A DNA stretch of 64,000 bases, from NCBI RefSeq assembly GCF_003144115.1, contig NW_020312003.1, positions 608,267-672,266 on the forward strand. The letters are read 5' to 3'. A model generated the notes under the pieces. That model had not been told where the DNA came from. It searched no databases and saw only the letters and a program-made list of their open reading frames with translations. Origin of the DNA: Tilletiopsis washingtonensis (taxonomy: Eukaryota > Basidiomycota > Exobasidiomycetes > Entylomatales). Of the stretch, positions 32,386 to 42,519 are shown one piece after another. A program made the position numbers and the translations under genes. Position 1 is the first letter of the stretch. Every line of letters starts with the position of its first letter.

Positions 32386-34935
32386 TCACGCGCCGTTCTG
32401 CGCGCTCTGCTTTACATACTCCTCGTTGCTCCGCCACGCCGCCTCGTCCACCGCCGGCTTGTTGGGGCGCTCGCCCGCGCCCCAGCCGCCCCACGGGGCA
32501 TCGGCGGCGTAGCGCGGCGGCGCCCATCCTGCGGCGGCGCGCGCTGCGAGGGAGAAGTCGGGCGCCGCAGCTGTGGGCGTCGCCGTGCCGTCCTTCGGCG
32601 TTTGCATGCCCGTCTTGGGCGTCTCGGTGCCGCTGACGTGTGTCTCCTCTTGCGTCGCAGGTGCGAAGCGCGCCAGGGCCGCCGCGTACGCGTCATCTAG
32701 ACCTTCGCGGACGATGCAGCGAGAAGGTCCCAGCCAGCGCTCGACACGCGCGACATCCTTGGCGTCGAGCATCGTGCGCGCCTGTGCGGGCGTATGCGTG
32801 CCCGCTGCGATGGCAGCGAGACACTCGCTTTCGTCGTCAAGCACACTGACGTCGCCTGTGCCGTGCAGCGACAGCACGGCCCAGCCAATCAGCATCATGC
32901 CCGGCGGGCGCTGCTCGCCGGAGCGCTCAAGCGCATCGACGATCTCGGCGAGTGTCGAGGCGACCAGTCGCTGATCGGACGACGAGGCGCGCTCCACGAT
33001 AGCGATGGGCGTGTGGGGCGGGAAGGCGGCGCCTGTACGACCACTCGTTGCTGTGCCGCACGTGAGCGCAGAGGAAGTCTCTGCACCGGCGGCCCATCCC
33101 TCGGTGAGCGTAGCGACGACGTCTCGCAGCCGAGCGACGCCCATCAGAATGACGGTGCTGCGCGCGCGCTCGTAGCCCGGCAGCTTGACGAGCTTGCCGC
33201 CGCGCCCGACGCCCGTGCAGAGCGTCAGCGAGTCGGCGGCGCCGCGCTGCGTCACTGGCAGGCCGAGCAGGAGCGGCGCCGCCAGCGAAGAGCTGATGCC
33301 GGGCACCACCGTGCACTCGATGCCTGCCGCGCGGAACGCCAGAACCTCCTCGCCGCCACGCCCATACACGAATGGGTCGCCCTGCTTGAGGCGCACGACC
33401 GTCTTTCCCTCCTCGCGCGCAGCCTTGAGCGCCAGCGCGATGAGCTCCGATTGTGCGCCCTCCGCATTGCCGGGGAATTTGCGCGCAATGATGAGCGGCG
33501 TCGTAGGCGGGATAAGCCGCAGAATGGGCGCGGGCACGAGCTTGTCGGAGAGGATGAGATGCGTGTCGGGCGAGGTGAGGAGCGTGTGTGCCAACAGCGT
33601 GAGCAGACCGGGATGCCCGGGCCCGGAGCCGAGCAGGTAGATGTGTCCTGCGCCCGCGGCACGCTCGGGCGAGGGAGGCATGAGCGCCAGCGAATGCTGC
33701 GACGTGTCGCGCTTGAGGCCCGGTCCACGCGCCGACAGCCGTCCGCGAGGCGAGTCGGCGCTGGCTGGCAGGGCAGCAGGCGGCGCCGGCTCGACGCGCT
33801 GGCCCTCGTCGTACGTGTCGAGCATCTGGCTCATCTGCTCCTCGCGCAGACTGCCGAGATGCTCAATGGGCCAGTATTCGCTCATCTGCGCGACCCAGCG
33901 CATGCGCCGCTTGTTCCGCTCCGCCTCCTCCTCGGCGTCGAGGTCTGCATCGTCGACGGCCAGCGCCTCGGCGCCGAAGAAGGAGCTCGAGGTGCGAGAG
34001 CGTAGTTGAGGGACCGGACTGTTGAGCGGCTGCGAGTCCAAAGCGCCGTCCTCCTCGTCGCGCTCGGCGACGCTGCGGCGCTGCGTGCGGCTGCGGCTGC
34101 GGCTGCGGCTGCGCGCCACGCTCATCGACGCCCGCCTGCGGTCGCCACGCTTGGCCAGCTCGCGCATGCGCCCCACACGCTCGACGGCATCGCCGACGTT
34201 GCGCGGCAGAGCGGCGACGATCTCGCGGCGGATGCGGCCTGCCAAGCGACAGCCGCGGCCGTTCGTCGTGACCGCGACCTGCAGACTCGACGGCGGCGCA
34301 CCCGGCGCGGCAGAGGCAAAGCGATGCGTGGCGGGAAAGCTAAAGTCGCACAGTGCCGGCTGGTCGGCGACGTTGATGGGGATGCGCCGCGTGCGGCAGA
34401 GACGTGCCAGCAGCTGGGCGCGCGCCATGCTGCGCTGCGCCGGCGTCGGCGCCGAGCTCGAGGCGGCGGGCACGAGCGCGGCGTCGCCCAGGTGCAGCGT
34501 GTCGGTGACGCAGACGGCCAGCAGCGCTGGTGCGGAGATGTGTGTGCCGACAGTGGCGCTGCTGCTGCTGCTGGCCGAGCTGTCCCGCCTTGCCGCAGTG
34601 CTGCTGCTGGCGGTGCTCTCCCGTGCCTCACCGCTTTCCTCGCGGTCGAGCTCGTCGAGCAGTGCCGCCCACGCCGCCTCTCCATCCTCCGCCGGCGCAT
34701 CGCGCCACGCCACCTCGCCCTGCGTCACTCTCCACCTGATCTCGTCGCACGCGCCCGCCTGCCCGCGCGCATCGAGGCCGACGACGACGGGCTGTGCGCC
34801 AGCCTCGAGGGCGGCAAAGGCGCGCGACGCGGCCAGGCGGCCCGCGCCGAGGATGAGCACGCGGCGCCCGACGGGGCGGAAGGAGAGGAGCAGCGAGGCG
34901 GTGGCGTGGGCCGGGGCGAAGGGCGGCGCGGCCAT
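32386..34935 (-). CDS. MET1: Uroporphyrinogen-III C-methyltransferase with dehydrogenase-like domain
   Basis: Makes precorrin-2 from uroporphyrinogen III with S-adenosylmethionine, the first step to siroheme, the cofactor of sulfite and nitrite reductase. A single uninterrupted exon of 849 residues, the longest intronless gene in the window. The N-terminus (about 20-260) has a Rossmann fold (RRVLILGAGRLAASRAFAAL) and Met8-like sequence, including INVADQPALCDFSFPA, typical of precorrin-2 dehydrogenase. The C-terminal half is the methyltransferase: IYLLGSGPGHPGLLTLLAH near 428, then VVRLKQGDPFVYGRGGEE, VVPGISSSLAAPLLLGLP and LMGVARL. A Ser/Arg linker joins them. Whether the dehydrogenase half is active cannot be told by eye. 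An E-box lies upstream. Confidence 0.92.
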   Translation of the reverse strand: MAAPPFAPAHATASLLLSFRPVGRRVLILGAGRLAASRAFAALEAGAQPVVVGLDARGQAGACDEIRWRVTQGEVAWRDAPAEDGEAAWAALLDELDREESGEARESTASSSTAARRDSSASSSSSATVGTHISAPALLAVCVTDTLHLGDAALVPAASSSAPTPAQRSMARAQLLARLCRTRRIPINVADQPALCDFSFPATHRFASAAPGAPPSSLQVAVTTNGRGCRLAGRIRREIVAALPRNVGDAVERVGRMRELAKRGDRRRASMSVARSRSRSRSRTQRRSVAERDEEDGALDSQPLNSPVPQLRSRTSSSFFGAEALAVDDADLDAEEEAERNKRRMRWVAQMSEYWPIEHLGSLREEQMSQMLDTYDEGQRVEPAPPAALPASADSPRGRLSARGPGLKRDTSQHSLALMPPSPERAAGAGHIYLLGSGPGHPGLLTLLAHTLLTSPDTHLILSDKLVPAPILRLIPPTTPLIIARKFPGNAEGAQSELIALALKAAREEGKTVVRLKQGDPFVYGRGGEEVLAFRAAGIECTVVPGISSSLAAPLLLGLPVTQRGAADSLTLCTGVGRGGKLVKLPGYERARSTVILMGVARLRDVVATLTEGWAAGAETSSALTCGTATSGRTGAAFPPHTPIAIVERASSSDQRLVASTLAEIVDALERSGEQRPPGMMLIGWAVLSLHGTGDVSVLDDESECLAAIAAGTHTPAQARTMLDAKDVARVERWLGPSRCIVREGLDDAYAAALARFAPATQEETHVSGTETPKTGMQTPKDGTATPTAAAPDFSLAARAAAGWAPPRYAADAPWGGWGAGERPNKPAVDEAAWRSNEEYVKQSAQNGA

Positions 34936-35791
34936 GGTGCGTGATGATGGTGGGAAGGCGGGGTGGGAGTGCGGCGCGAACGCGCGCCTCCTCTCCGGCG
35001 CCGCACCGCCGCGCGCTTATCAATCGCGCGCCTCTCGCTGCACCCTGTGCACGCCTCGCTGGCAAAAGAGAATGCTGTCTGCCCAAGCATATGTAAGAGT
35101 GGACACTGCCGTCCTCGATCAGGCGACTGCAGCGTGAGTAACGGGCATCTCGGCTCTTCCTGCGCCTCCGTTTGTGCCGCGCAGTGGGGGCGTGCCCGCG
35201 CAGGCCCAGATATGGCCAGGGTGCGCTTCGCGAGCACACAACGAGGGTCACGTGTGGCGAGGATGACGGGCATGCCGTGGGATGGCCAGGCCGTGCTTCG
35301 CAAGGGCTGCGACGACTGCGCAGGCGAGCTCGTGGCCGCCCTCTTCCTGCATCTGCAGCGAGCTCGAGGGTCTTGCACATGGCGTCGGCCGAGGAGCAGG
35401 CGCGAAGAAGCTCTCCTCTCGCACGGCTGCGGCTGGGAAGGGTTAGGAAGGCGCAAGGGTGCGCCTGGCTCTCACGCGCGTCTGGCCGCGGACAGCCACA
35501 GCGCAGAGGGGGAGCGAGAAACGCCGGGCGGGCGAGCGATCACAAGCAGCGTCGAGGCGCTGCGCCCGTGCCTGAGGAGGTGTTGCTCTCAGCGGCCTCG
35601 CTTTCGCTCGCGGTGACGCGCTCACGCCAGTACTGTAAGAGTGCAGGCAGGCGGCGAGTGTGCCGCGAGAGAGGGCACGGGCCGTGACGCGCCGCTCCAC
35701 CCGGCCCGAAACTCTTGCGCCTCTCAGCCGCTTGGCGTTTCTGCACACCCTTTCCACCCAGCACTACCACCACCTCGTCCATACCTTCGCC
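34936..35791. promoter_or_regulatory. Divergent promoter region MET1 / orphan gene
   Basis: 856 bases between divergent start codons. It contains a TCACGTG E-box at 35248-35254, about 313 bases upstream of the MET1 start. The rest shows no coding pattern. Confidence 0.5.
35248..35254. promoter_or_regulatory. TCACGTG E-box (candidate Cbf1-type site)
   Basis: The heptamer TCACGTG is the core bound by Cbf1 upstream of sulfur-assimilation (MET) genes in yeasts. Its place upstream of the siroheme gene fits that role. A 7-mer can occur by chance and the target species may use a different factor, so this is suggestive only. Confidence 0.4.
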
Positions 35792-37540
35792 ATGGACGCC
35801 TCCGACTCCGTCGAGCGCACGCGCCTCAACGTGCTTGGTGCGTGCTGCTGCTGGTGCTGGCAGTCGCTTGGAGACGCGCCATGCCTCCACACCGCCCGCC
35901 GCGCACACTCCGCTGTGCCGTGCTCACACGCCGTCTTCCCTCAGAGCTCGCGCGCAACCTCTACTCGCACGACGCCGAGCTGCTCGCGGGCGCCGTCGAC
36001 AAGGCCTTTGCCTCCAACGCCACGTATGCCGGACACGGCCTCAAGGTGCGTGCCGCCTCGGCTGCCCTGCAGGACGCCGTGCTGATGCGTCTCCTGCCCG
36101 CGCAGATCTCAGGCGCAAGCCGCATCAAGCACGCGGCGGCACTCAACAATGCCATCGACGTCGGCTCGGCGCCCGAGCTGAGCGCCGAGGATGTCGAGTG
36201 GGACGAGAGGTGCGTTGAAGGACGGGCGATGGGGTCGAGAGGGGCGGGGCGTGTTCAGAGCGCATCGCTCCACTCTCTCGGCGCCACGCCCTCAGCGCTC
36301 TCGCACCGCACCATGCTCACCCTCGCCTGCAGCTCCAAGACAGCCACGCTCTCGACGGTGCGCTACGTGTCGCCGCGCGGCATGCCGCTCTTCTCCTTTG
36401 CCATTCCCGTGCGCACCGTGCTGCACTTTGGCGGCCCGAGCAAGTCGCTGCAGGTCACGCACATCGCCGAGGAGTGGCCGCTCGATGCGTTCCTGCAGCG
36501 CACGCCCGTCGTTGGCACGCTGTGAGTTTGCTTGCTGCTGCGCATGGCGGCATGTCACTGACACTCGCCACAGCGAACGCACGATTTTCACGCCGCTCGC
36601 CACGCTCGCCTTCGTGCAGCTGGCGGGCATCTACCACGCGCTCTCCTCGCACCTCTCCTCGACGTCGCGCAAGCTCGTCGAGCCCACGGCCGCGGCGGCA
36701 AAGGTGCGCGTGCCCGCCGGCGTCGAGCGCGGCTTTGTGCGCGGCACCGAGGTGGCGCAGGGCTGGGGCTCGGGCCTCGTCGAGCGTGCCGTCAACCTCA
36801 GCGAGGCACCGCTGCGTGCGCTTGAGCGCGCTGCGCAGACCAGCACCAGGTGAGCAGGCGCGGAAGGAGCCTTTGTGCTGCACATTCTGACCCCTCGCAC
36901 TCGCAGCATCCTGAGCCGCGTCTCGCCCATCGAGCTGCCGACGCCCTTCATCTACCAGGCGCCGGAGCGCAAGCGTCCTGCGTCGTCGTCGCAGAGCAAC
37001 GGCAAGAAGGAGGAGAAGTCTGAGTCGAAGGACGACGACGCCAAGAAGGCTGAGAAGCCGGAGCAGGACGAGTCGGCGGCCGCCGAGGAGCAGCCTGCCG
37101 CCGCCACGGTGCAGGTCTCGGCGACGGCCGAGGAGCCGGCCAAGGAGATCAGCATCCCGGCACGCGTCAACAACGAGGCGCCGCAGGCCGAGGCCACGAC
37201 GCAGCTCGAGGAGCCCAAGGCTGCAGACGCACCCAAGGAGACGCTCTTTGACCGCATCGAGGTGCCCGACCTCACGACGGGCCACGCAGCGAGCCAGAAG
37301 CCGCAGGGCCACCTGCTCGCCGTGCCGACGAGCCCCAACGTCGGCGGCGGGCACAGCTCGGGCAGCGAGGAGGAGCACGAGCACGACGACGAGGAGCGCA
37401 AGACGGGCGGCGGCGGCGGCGCGGGCAAGAAGAGCCGCCGGAACAAGAAGAAGAAGAGCAAGAAGGACAAGGACGCCGCTGCGGCGCCTGCGGCCGCGCA
37501 CGAGAAGCCGCCGACGTTCAAGGAGAGCCTGCAGTCGTAA
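35792..37540 (+). CDS. Conserved-looking hypothetical protein with Lys/Glu-rich tail
   Basis: Family not named with confidence. Exons 35792-35837, 35945-36209, 36333-36521, 36574-36849 and 36907-37540 give 469 residues. The N-terminal 250 residues look folded: LYSHDAELLAGAVDKAFASN resembles the opening helix of small NTF2/SnoaL-like domains, followed by STVRYVSPRGMPLFSFAIP, TVLHFGGPSKSLQVTHIAEE and TIFTPLATLAFVQLAGIYHA. The last exon is largely disordered: Lys/Glu/Asp-rich, a poly-Gly run, a basic cluster (KKSRRNKKKKSKKDKD) that could be a nuclear or nucleolar signal, and an Ala-rich end. The splice phases agree throughout. Function unknown; an NTF2-like fold is only an impression. Confidence 0.75.
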
Positions 37541-37996
37541 GGAGCGCACTCGCTGCTTCTCGCACGTCGTCTTGCCCTCGGTCGTACGACATGCTCCCTC
37601 GTCTCTGTCGCGCGACCCACCTTGCTGCCTCGTTCCGCATCACATCCTGTCTCGCCCCATCGTCTCGTACCACCCAGCATGTCCCTCGCTCCCGCGTGTC
37701 ACGACCCTCACGCGCACGACAAAAGCATAGTTGCATCTTGTCCTGTTGCCGTGACTTGTGTCGAGGTGTGTGGAGCGATGCGAATGCGCTCTCATGGTGT
37801 TCGCAGGTGTCGGCGGGGCCGGGAGAAGGTGCCGGAGCCGCGGCGTGACGTGGAGGTGCCGCCGCCGCTGATGCTGTGCCCCTGTGTCAGCGCCGCCGCG
37901 GCGCCGCGGCATGGCGCACAGCCGGAGCGCGGGCGGGCGCGGGCCATGCCTCTTCCCCGCGTTCCACCACCATCCTCCATCCTTCCACCCTCACAC
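37541..37996. other. Intergenic, tandem genes
   Basis: 456 bases between the orphan stop and the CUE1 start. It should hold a 3' untranslated region and the CUE1 promoter. No motif was recognised. Confidence 0.45.
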
Positions 37997-38961
37997 ATGC
38001 AAGACACGCTCGGAGCGCTGCTCGCCGTCGGGCTCGTGTACGTCGTCGTGCGCTTTGCCTTTGGCAGCAGCAGCGGCAGCAGCAGCGCCGGCAGCGGCGG
38101 CGGCGGCGCCGGCGTGCCGGGCGGCGCCAGTGTCGCGCCCCAGGCGGGTGCGCAGAGAGGCGCGGCGCAGAGGAGAAACATGGCGGGCGTCAGTGATGAG
38201 ATGGTGAGTGGGAGCGCACGGCGGTGCGAGAACAGTGCCAGACGGGGCAAGCGCGGCGGCGGCAGCAGCGCCAGCCTGGCTTCGCTCGCTCCCGCAGAGC
38301 GCCGCTGCCACAGCCATCTCGCAAGCCAGCCAACCCAACTGTTGTCCGGCAACTGACCGCGCTTGCCTTCAGGTTCAGGCCGTGACGTCGATGTTCCCGC
38401 ACGTCTCGCCCGAGGCGATCCGCTACGACCTCGCACGCAGCGGCAGTGCCGAGGCCACGGCCGATCGCATCCTCAGCGAGGGCGCGCTGCCGAATGTGAG
38501 TTGCGCTGCTTGCCAGGCTTTGCGAGTGCAGGCGCTGATGTAAAACGCTCGCAGCCGCCAGCAGGTCTCTTTGGGCCTCCGCGTCCCGCACCTCCGCCGC
38601 CGCGAGCGCCCGAGTCAGCGTCTGCTGCCTCGTCCGCATCCGCACGCACCTCGCTCATCAAGTCCTTCAACCTCGAGGCGCGCCTCTCTGCGCCTGCGCC
38701 GTCTGAGGCGGCACCGGCGCCGGCGGCGGCAGAAAAGGGAAAGGAGAAGAGCAAGGCAAACTGGAGCGACGAGCGCGCGACGAGGGAGCGGGAGCTGAGG
38801 GCGCGAAAGGAGGAGATGATCCTTGCGGCTAGGAGGTGAGTGTCGCGTGATAGAGCATGCGGCGAGCGCGCGGACTGCCGCCACAACTCGCTCTTGCGCG
38901 GCCCCCTGAAGCTGACGCCCCCGCCCTCAGACGTCTGCAGGCCAAGCAGAGCGGCGCCTAG
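37997..38961 (+). CDS. CUE1: CUE-domain ER protein, Cue1-like (ERAD E2 recruiter)
   Basis: Cue1 anchors and activates the ubiquitin-conjugating enzyme Ubc7 at the ER membrane for ER-associated degradation. Exons 37997-38203, 38373-38495, 38555-38835 and 38931-38961 give 213 residues, matching yeast Cue1 (203). An N-terminal membrane anchor (LGALLAVGLVYVVVRFAFG, residues about 5-23) is followed by a Gly/Ser linker. The CUE domain is coded by exon 2 (VQAVTSMFPHVSPEAIRYDL, with the MFP motif). A Pro-rich linker leads to a C-terminal charged helix (SLIKSFNLEARL, then RELRARKEEMILAARRRLQA) in the position of the Ubc7-binding region. All phases and branch sites agree. Architecture and length support the call more than sequence identity does. 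Confidence 0.85.
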
Positions 38962-39324
38962 GCGTTCGGAGATGGCTCGCAAGCAGTGCGCTCGCTTGCA
39001 GCACTGCACATGTACGAACACGCTGCTTCGTGTAATCAGGATGCCCGTAACCATCAGTGAGCGCGTGTGTGGTGCCTGACAGCTCAGCCATGGCATGAGC
39101 GCTCTGGCAGCTCATGACAGGCGATCACGCCGACCTCGGGCAAGTCATCGCATTTCTCGCTCGTCTGCACAGCGACGCACGATCTACGCGGCTCGCCACG
39201 GCATAGTAAGGGTGCGTATCCAAAAGATGGGAAGTCGAGCTCGTATACGGTCCAAGTAGCGCGCCAAGTCGGCGGGTCGACGACCCTTGCTGGGTCGCTT
39301 GGGTCGCGGGCGGGGGCGAGGGAG
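38962..39324. other. Convergent 3' spacer
   Basis: 363 bases between the CUE1 and carboxylesterase stop codons, slightly less GC-rich than its surroundings. No gene seen. Confidence 0.45.
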
Positions 39325-41170
39325 TCATTTCGTCTCGTACATCTGCCAGTCGTACTTGATCTTGCTGCCCCACATGCTGCGCGGGGCGCACTGCGCCGCA
39401 TGCTGCACGTCGACGAGGCTGCTGTCGCCGCTCGAGGCGTAGTGGAGCATGTTGAGGCGCGACGCACTGGTGACGCGCGACCACGTCGCGTAGCCGGCGG
39501 CGTTGGGCGAGCCGGTGCGCGCAAAGGCAGTAAGGCGGGATTGCATCTGCGTCGAGGCGGCCTGCTGTGCCGAGGTGGGAGAGGGCGTGGTGCCGAAGAT
39601 GAGGTACTGCATGAGGCAGGTGAGTCAGTGTCGATTCGCAGCACGTGCAACTCGAGCACACCACGCACAATGTCGTCCTCGTGGCAGACGTGGCTGTCCG
39701 ACTTGGTGCAGTAGTCATTGTCGGCGTTGGAGATGTAGCGCGCGCCGACGTCGTGCTGAGCCAGCCAGACGGGCGTGCCAGCGCTGGCGAGGGCACGGGC
39801 GTTGCGCTGGCTCGAGCATCGCCAGAGGCCGTCGGTGCCGCCAAGCTCGAACTGCGAGCGCGTCTCGTCCTCCGTGGTGCCGTTCGTAGCGTACGGCGCC
39901 AGGAGGGAGAGGGCATCTCCTCGACCGGCGTTGAAGATGAGACCGAGAGCGACGGAATAAGGCACCGGGTAGTTGCCTTGCCGCAGCGTGAGGATCGTGG
40001 AGCCGGCGTGGCTGGGAAGGAAGAGAGCGCCGGCGGTGGCGCCGGCCTCGTTGGCGACCGTCGAGATGAGCACCGCCTTGCTCGTCTTGCCGCCCGAGGT
40101 GATGCTGGAAGGGAAGTAGTCGCCGAGCATTGGGCGCCACGGCGTGCCGCCAGACACTGCCGGATTGGCCTGCGGCACGGTGCTGAACACCTCGGTGCTG
40201 GCCGCGAGGATCTCGCTCTTCGTCTTGCCGCGCGCACAGGCGATGTCGGTGCATCCGAGGAGCGCCATGGCGCCGCCGCCGAGCGCATTGTGGTCCGTCT
40301 GCGTCGCCATGCCGTAGTAGGCCGTGTCGGAGACGAGCACGGCGCGTTGGAAGAGCGGCTGTGCCGCCGGCAGCGTCAGCAGCGCACGCACCATCTGTGC
40401 GCCGCTGCTCTGGCCCATGACGGTGACGCTGCCCGCGTCGCCGCCAAACGAAGCGGCGAGCGCACGCAGCTGCGTCAGAGCAGCGACGACGTCGCGCAGC
40501 GCCATGTTGCCCGCCACCTTGTCGCCGCCCGGAGCGCCGCCGGCGGCCTCGTCGAGCGTGGTGTTGGACTGCAGCCAGCCGAAGAGACCGAGACGATACT
40601 GCAGCACCACGACGATGACGTTGTTGCGGCTCGCGAAGCCCGACGCATCAAGACCGGACGCCGTGCTGGAACCTGCGACGCCCGAGCCGCCGTGCACCCA
40701 GACCTGGACAGGGATTAGCGGTGGCGATGACGCTTAGCTTGAGATGGACATACCAGGATCGGAAGCTTGGCGCCCGAGCTGACCGTCGCCGGGCGGTAGA
40801 GCTGGCTGTAGAGGCAGTCCTCCGACGGCTCCTGCACACCGCGCGGGTCGTCGTCGTACTCTGCGAGGAGGCGTGAGCCGCAATGCAAGGGCTAGGCGTC
40901 GTTCTGCTCACGGTAGCATCCGGCGGGCTTGAAGGTGCCGTCGTACGTGCCGCTCGCAGCGAACGCCGTGATGGGCTGCGGGTTCGCGAAGCGCAGTGCA
41001 TCGACCGGCGGCTGGGCGAAAGGAATGGTGAAGCGCTGAGCGCCGTCGGCCGCGGCGCCGGCAATGTCGCCGAGCGGCGTCGAGACCGTGAGGGGCGCAT
41101 CGCGGTGGAGAACCGGACCGGCGTGCGCAAGGAGCGCGGTGAGGAGAAGGAGAAAGGGAGGGAGGAACAT
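39325..41170 (-). CDS. Secreted type-B carboxylesterase/lipase
   Basis: Alpha/beta hydrolase acting on ester substrates outside the cell. Exons 40912-41170, 40754-40860, 39669-40703 and 39325-39606 give 560 residues, typical of the family. A clear signal peptide starts the protein (MFLPPFLLLLTALLAHAGP). Family marks follow: TPLGDIAGAA, SEDCLYSQLYRP (type-B signature 2), the oxyanion loop VWVHGGSGVAGS, NNVIVVVLQYRLGLFGWL, and the nucleophile elbow GQSSGAQM with the catalytic Ser. The catalytic His is likely in CHEDDIYLIFGT, which spans the last splice junction and matches the HG-x-E/D-x-x-Y-x-F pattern of relatives, confirming that junction. The elbow is GQSSG rather than the common GESAG. A TATA-like box lies about 55 bases upstream. 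The substrate cannot be told. Confidence 0.9.
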
Positions 41171-42519
41171 GATTAGGAGTGGCTGGGAGGGTGAGATTAG
41201 AGCGACGGGCGGGAGGAGCGGCGTATTATAGCGAGCGGGAATCTTGACGAGGCGTGCCGGGCTCGGCGTGGCAGCGACTAGGGTCGCAGACAGGCTTGAG
41301 AGAGGCAGGGTTCGGCGAACGGCCCGAGCGCAGCTCAGAGACGAGGGCTTGATGGATGCTCGGCGCTGAAGTAGCGTCGCAGCGAAGGCGTTGACACGCC
41401 CGGGGATCCGAGGGTGCAGCGAGGAAACGGGCAAATCACGCGCAGCGTGGGAGAGAGCAGAGCTGGCTGGCAGCGTGGAAAGTATGTGGAGCGGACGAGC
41501 TACGATGGCTCGGGCGTGTGTCCGGGAAGGTAGCGAAACGACGAGATGAGAGAGCGATGTGGGAGAGGGCTGCGAGGTGAGGCCGACGCGGTGCTTTTGA
41601 CTGCGAGAGGCATGCCTTGTCCCCGAGCGGCCGCTCGACGCTGCCATAGGCTGCTGTCCCGCTCACTCAGACGTCAGAGGGACTTAGGAACGGAGCCGGT
41701 CCGCTCAGGAGCGTATGCCGAGGTGCCTTGTTTGCGACAGAGGAGTGCGCCGCGCGCGTCTAGGGGCGGCGCGAGCGCCACCGCTGCTGGGCGCTTCTCC
41801 TCCGAGCGCCGGCGGGTCTCTCGTCGAGCTCAGCTGCCAGGTCACAGCCTTGTCCACAAGCTCGAGATCGGCATCATGCGCAGGGCTCCAGAGCCGCAGC
41901 AGCGCAGTGGCTGCAGGCTGCAGTGCGGGTGTCCCCGCCCGGCTGAGGAGGCGCTCGGGCCTCGCAGCGCAGCACGCCAGCACAGCGGCGCCGCTCACGG
42001 CAAACTGCCGCCGCTGCGCCTGTCGGCTGCCGGCACCGAGCTGCAGCCACCCGCTGTACGCCTTGCCTTGTCCTCTCTTGTCTCTCCCTATGCGCTCAGG
42101 GGGTGGCGCTGCTGCAGGCGCGCGGCACGGCTCGGCACGCAGCACAAGGGAAACGGCGCGGGTGCGAGGACAAGGGAACGACGCGCCGTCCGGAGGCCTC
42201 CGCGGCGGATGTGGTCAGCGTTCGGCAGACCGGACCCTTCCTGCGTCACACGGCCCGAGCGTCAGACAAGCGCACCGTTCGAGAGCCGACACATCCGAAG
42301 GGCGTCGCATGGCAGCAAACCTTCCGCAGGCCAGGCGGGTGCAGGCGAAGGTGCGGCCTCGGCGCCGGCACCACGCGCAGCACCCACACAACCGCGGCCG
42401 CACGGACATCGGAGGCGGCGGATCACCGCGCCAAGCGAGGGTATCGTGCTCCATTGCAGTGGGTTGGCAGTAGCCAGACGTGTATAAGTGAGAAGCGAGT
42501 CCAGTGTGCGAAGCGGAGG
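41171..42519. other. 1.35 kb region upstream of the carboxylesterase gene
   Basis: Between the esterase start (minus strand) and the stop of the flavin enzyme. It contains the esterase promoter with a TATA-like TATAATA at 41224-41230 (minus strand). No believable coding frame was found in the rest. Confidence 0.5.
41224..41230 (-). promoter_or_regulatory. TATA-like box of carboxylesterase gene
   Basis: TATAATA read on the minus strand, about 54-60 bases before the esterase ATG at 41170, in an otherwise GC-rich region. Position and sequence fit a TATA element of a regulated gene. Confidence 0.45.

Noticed and set aside
36034-36069. Candidate 27-nt intron (GTGCGT...CTGCAG) in the orphan gene
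   Set aside because: Too short to be spliced, and the reading frame is open and sensible through it.
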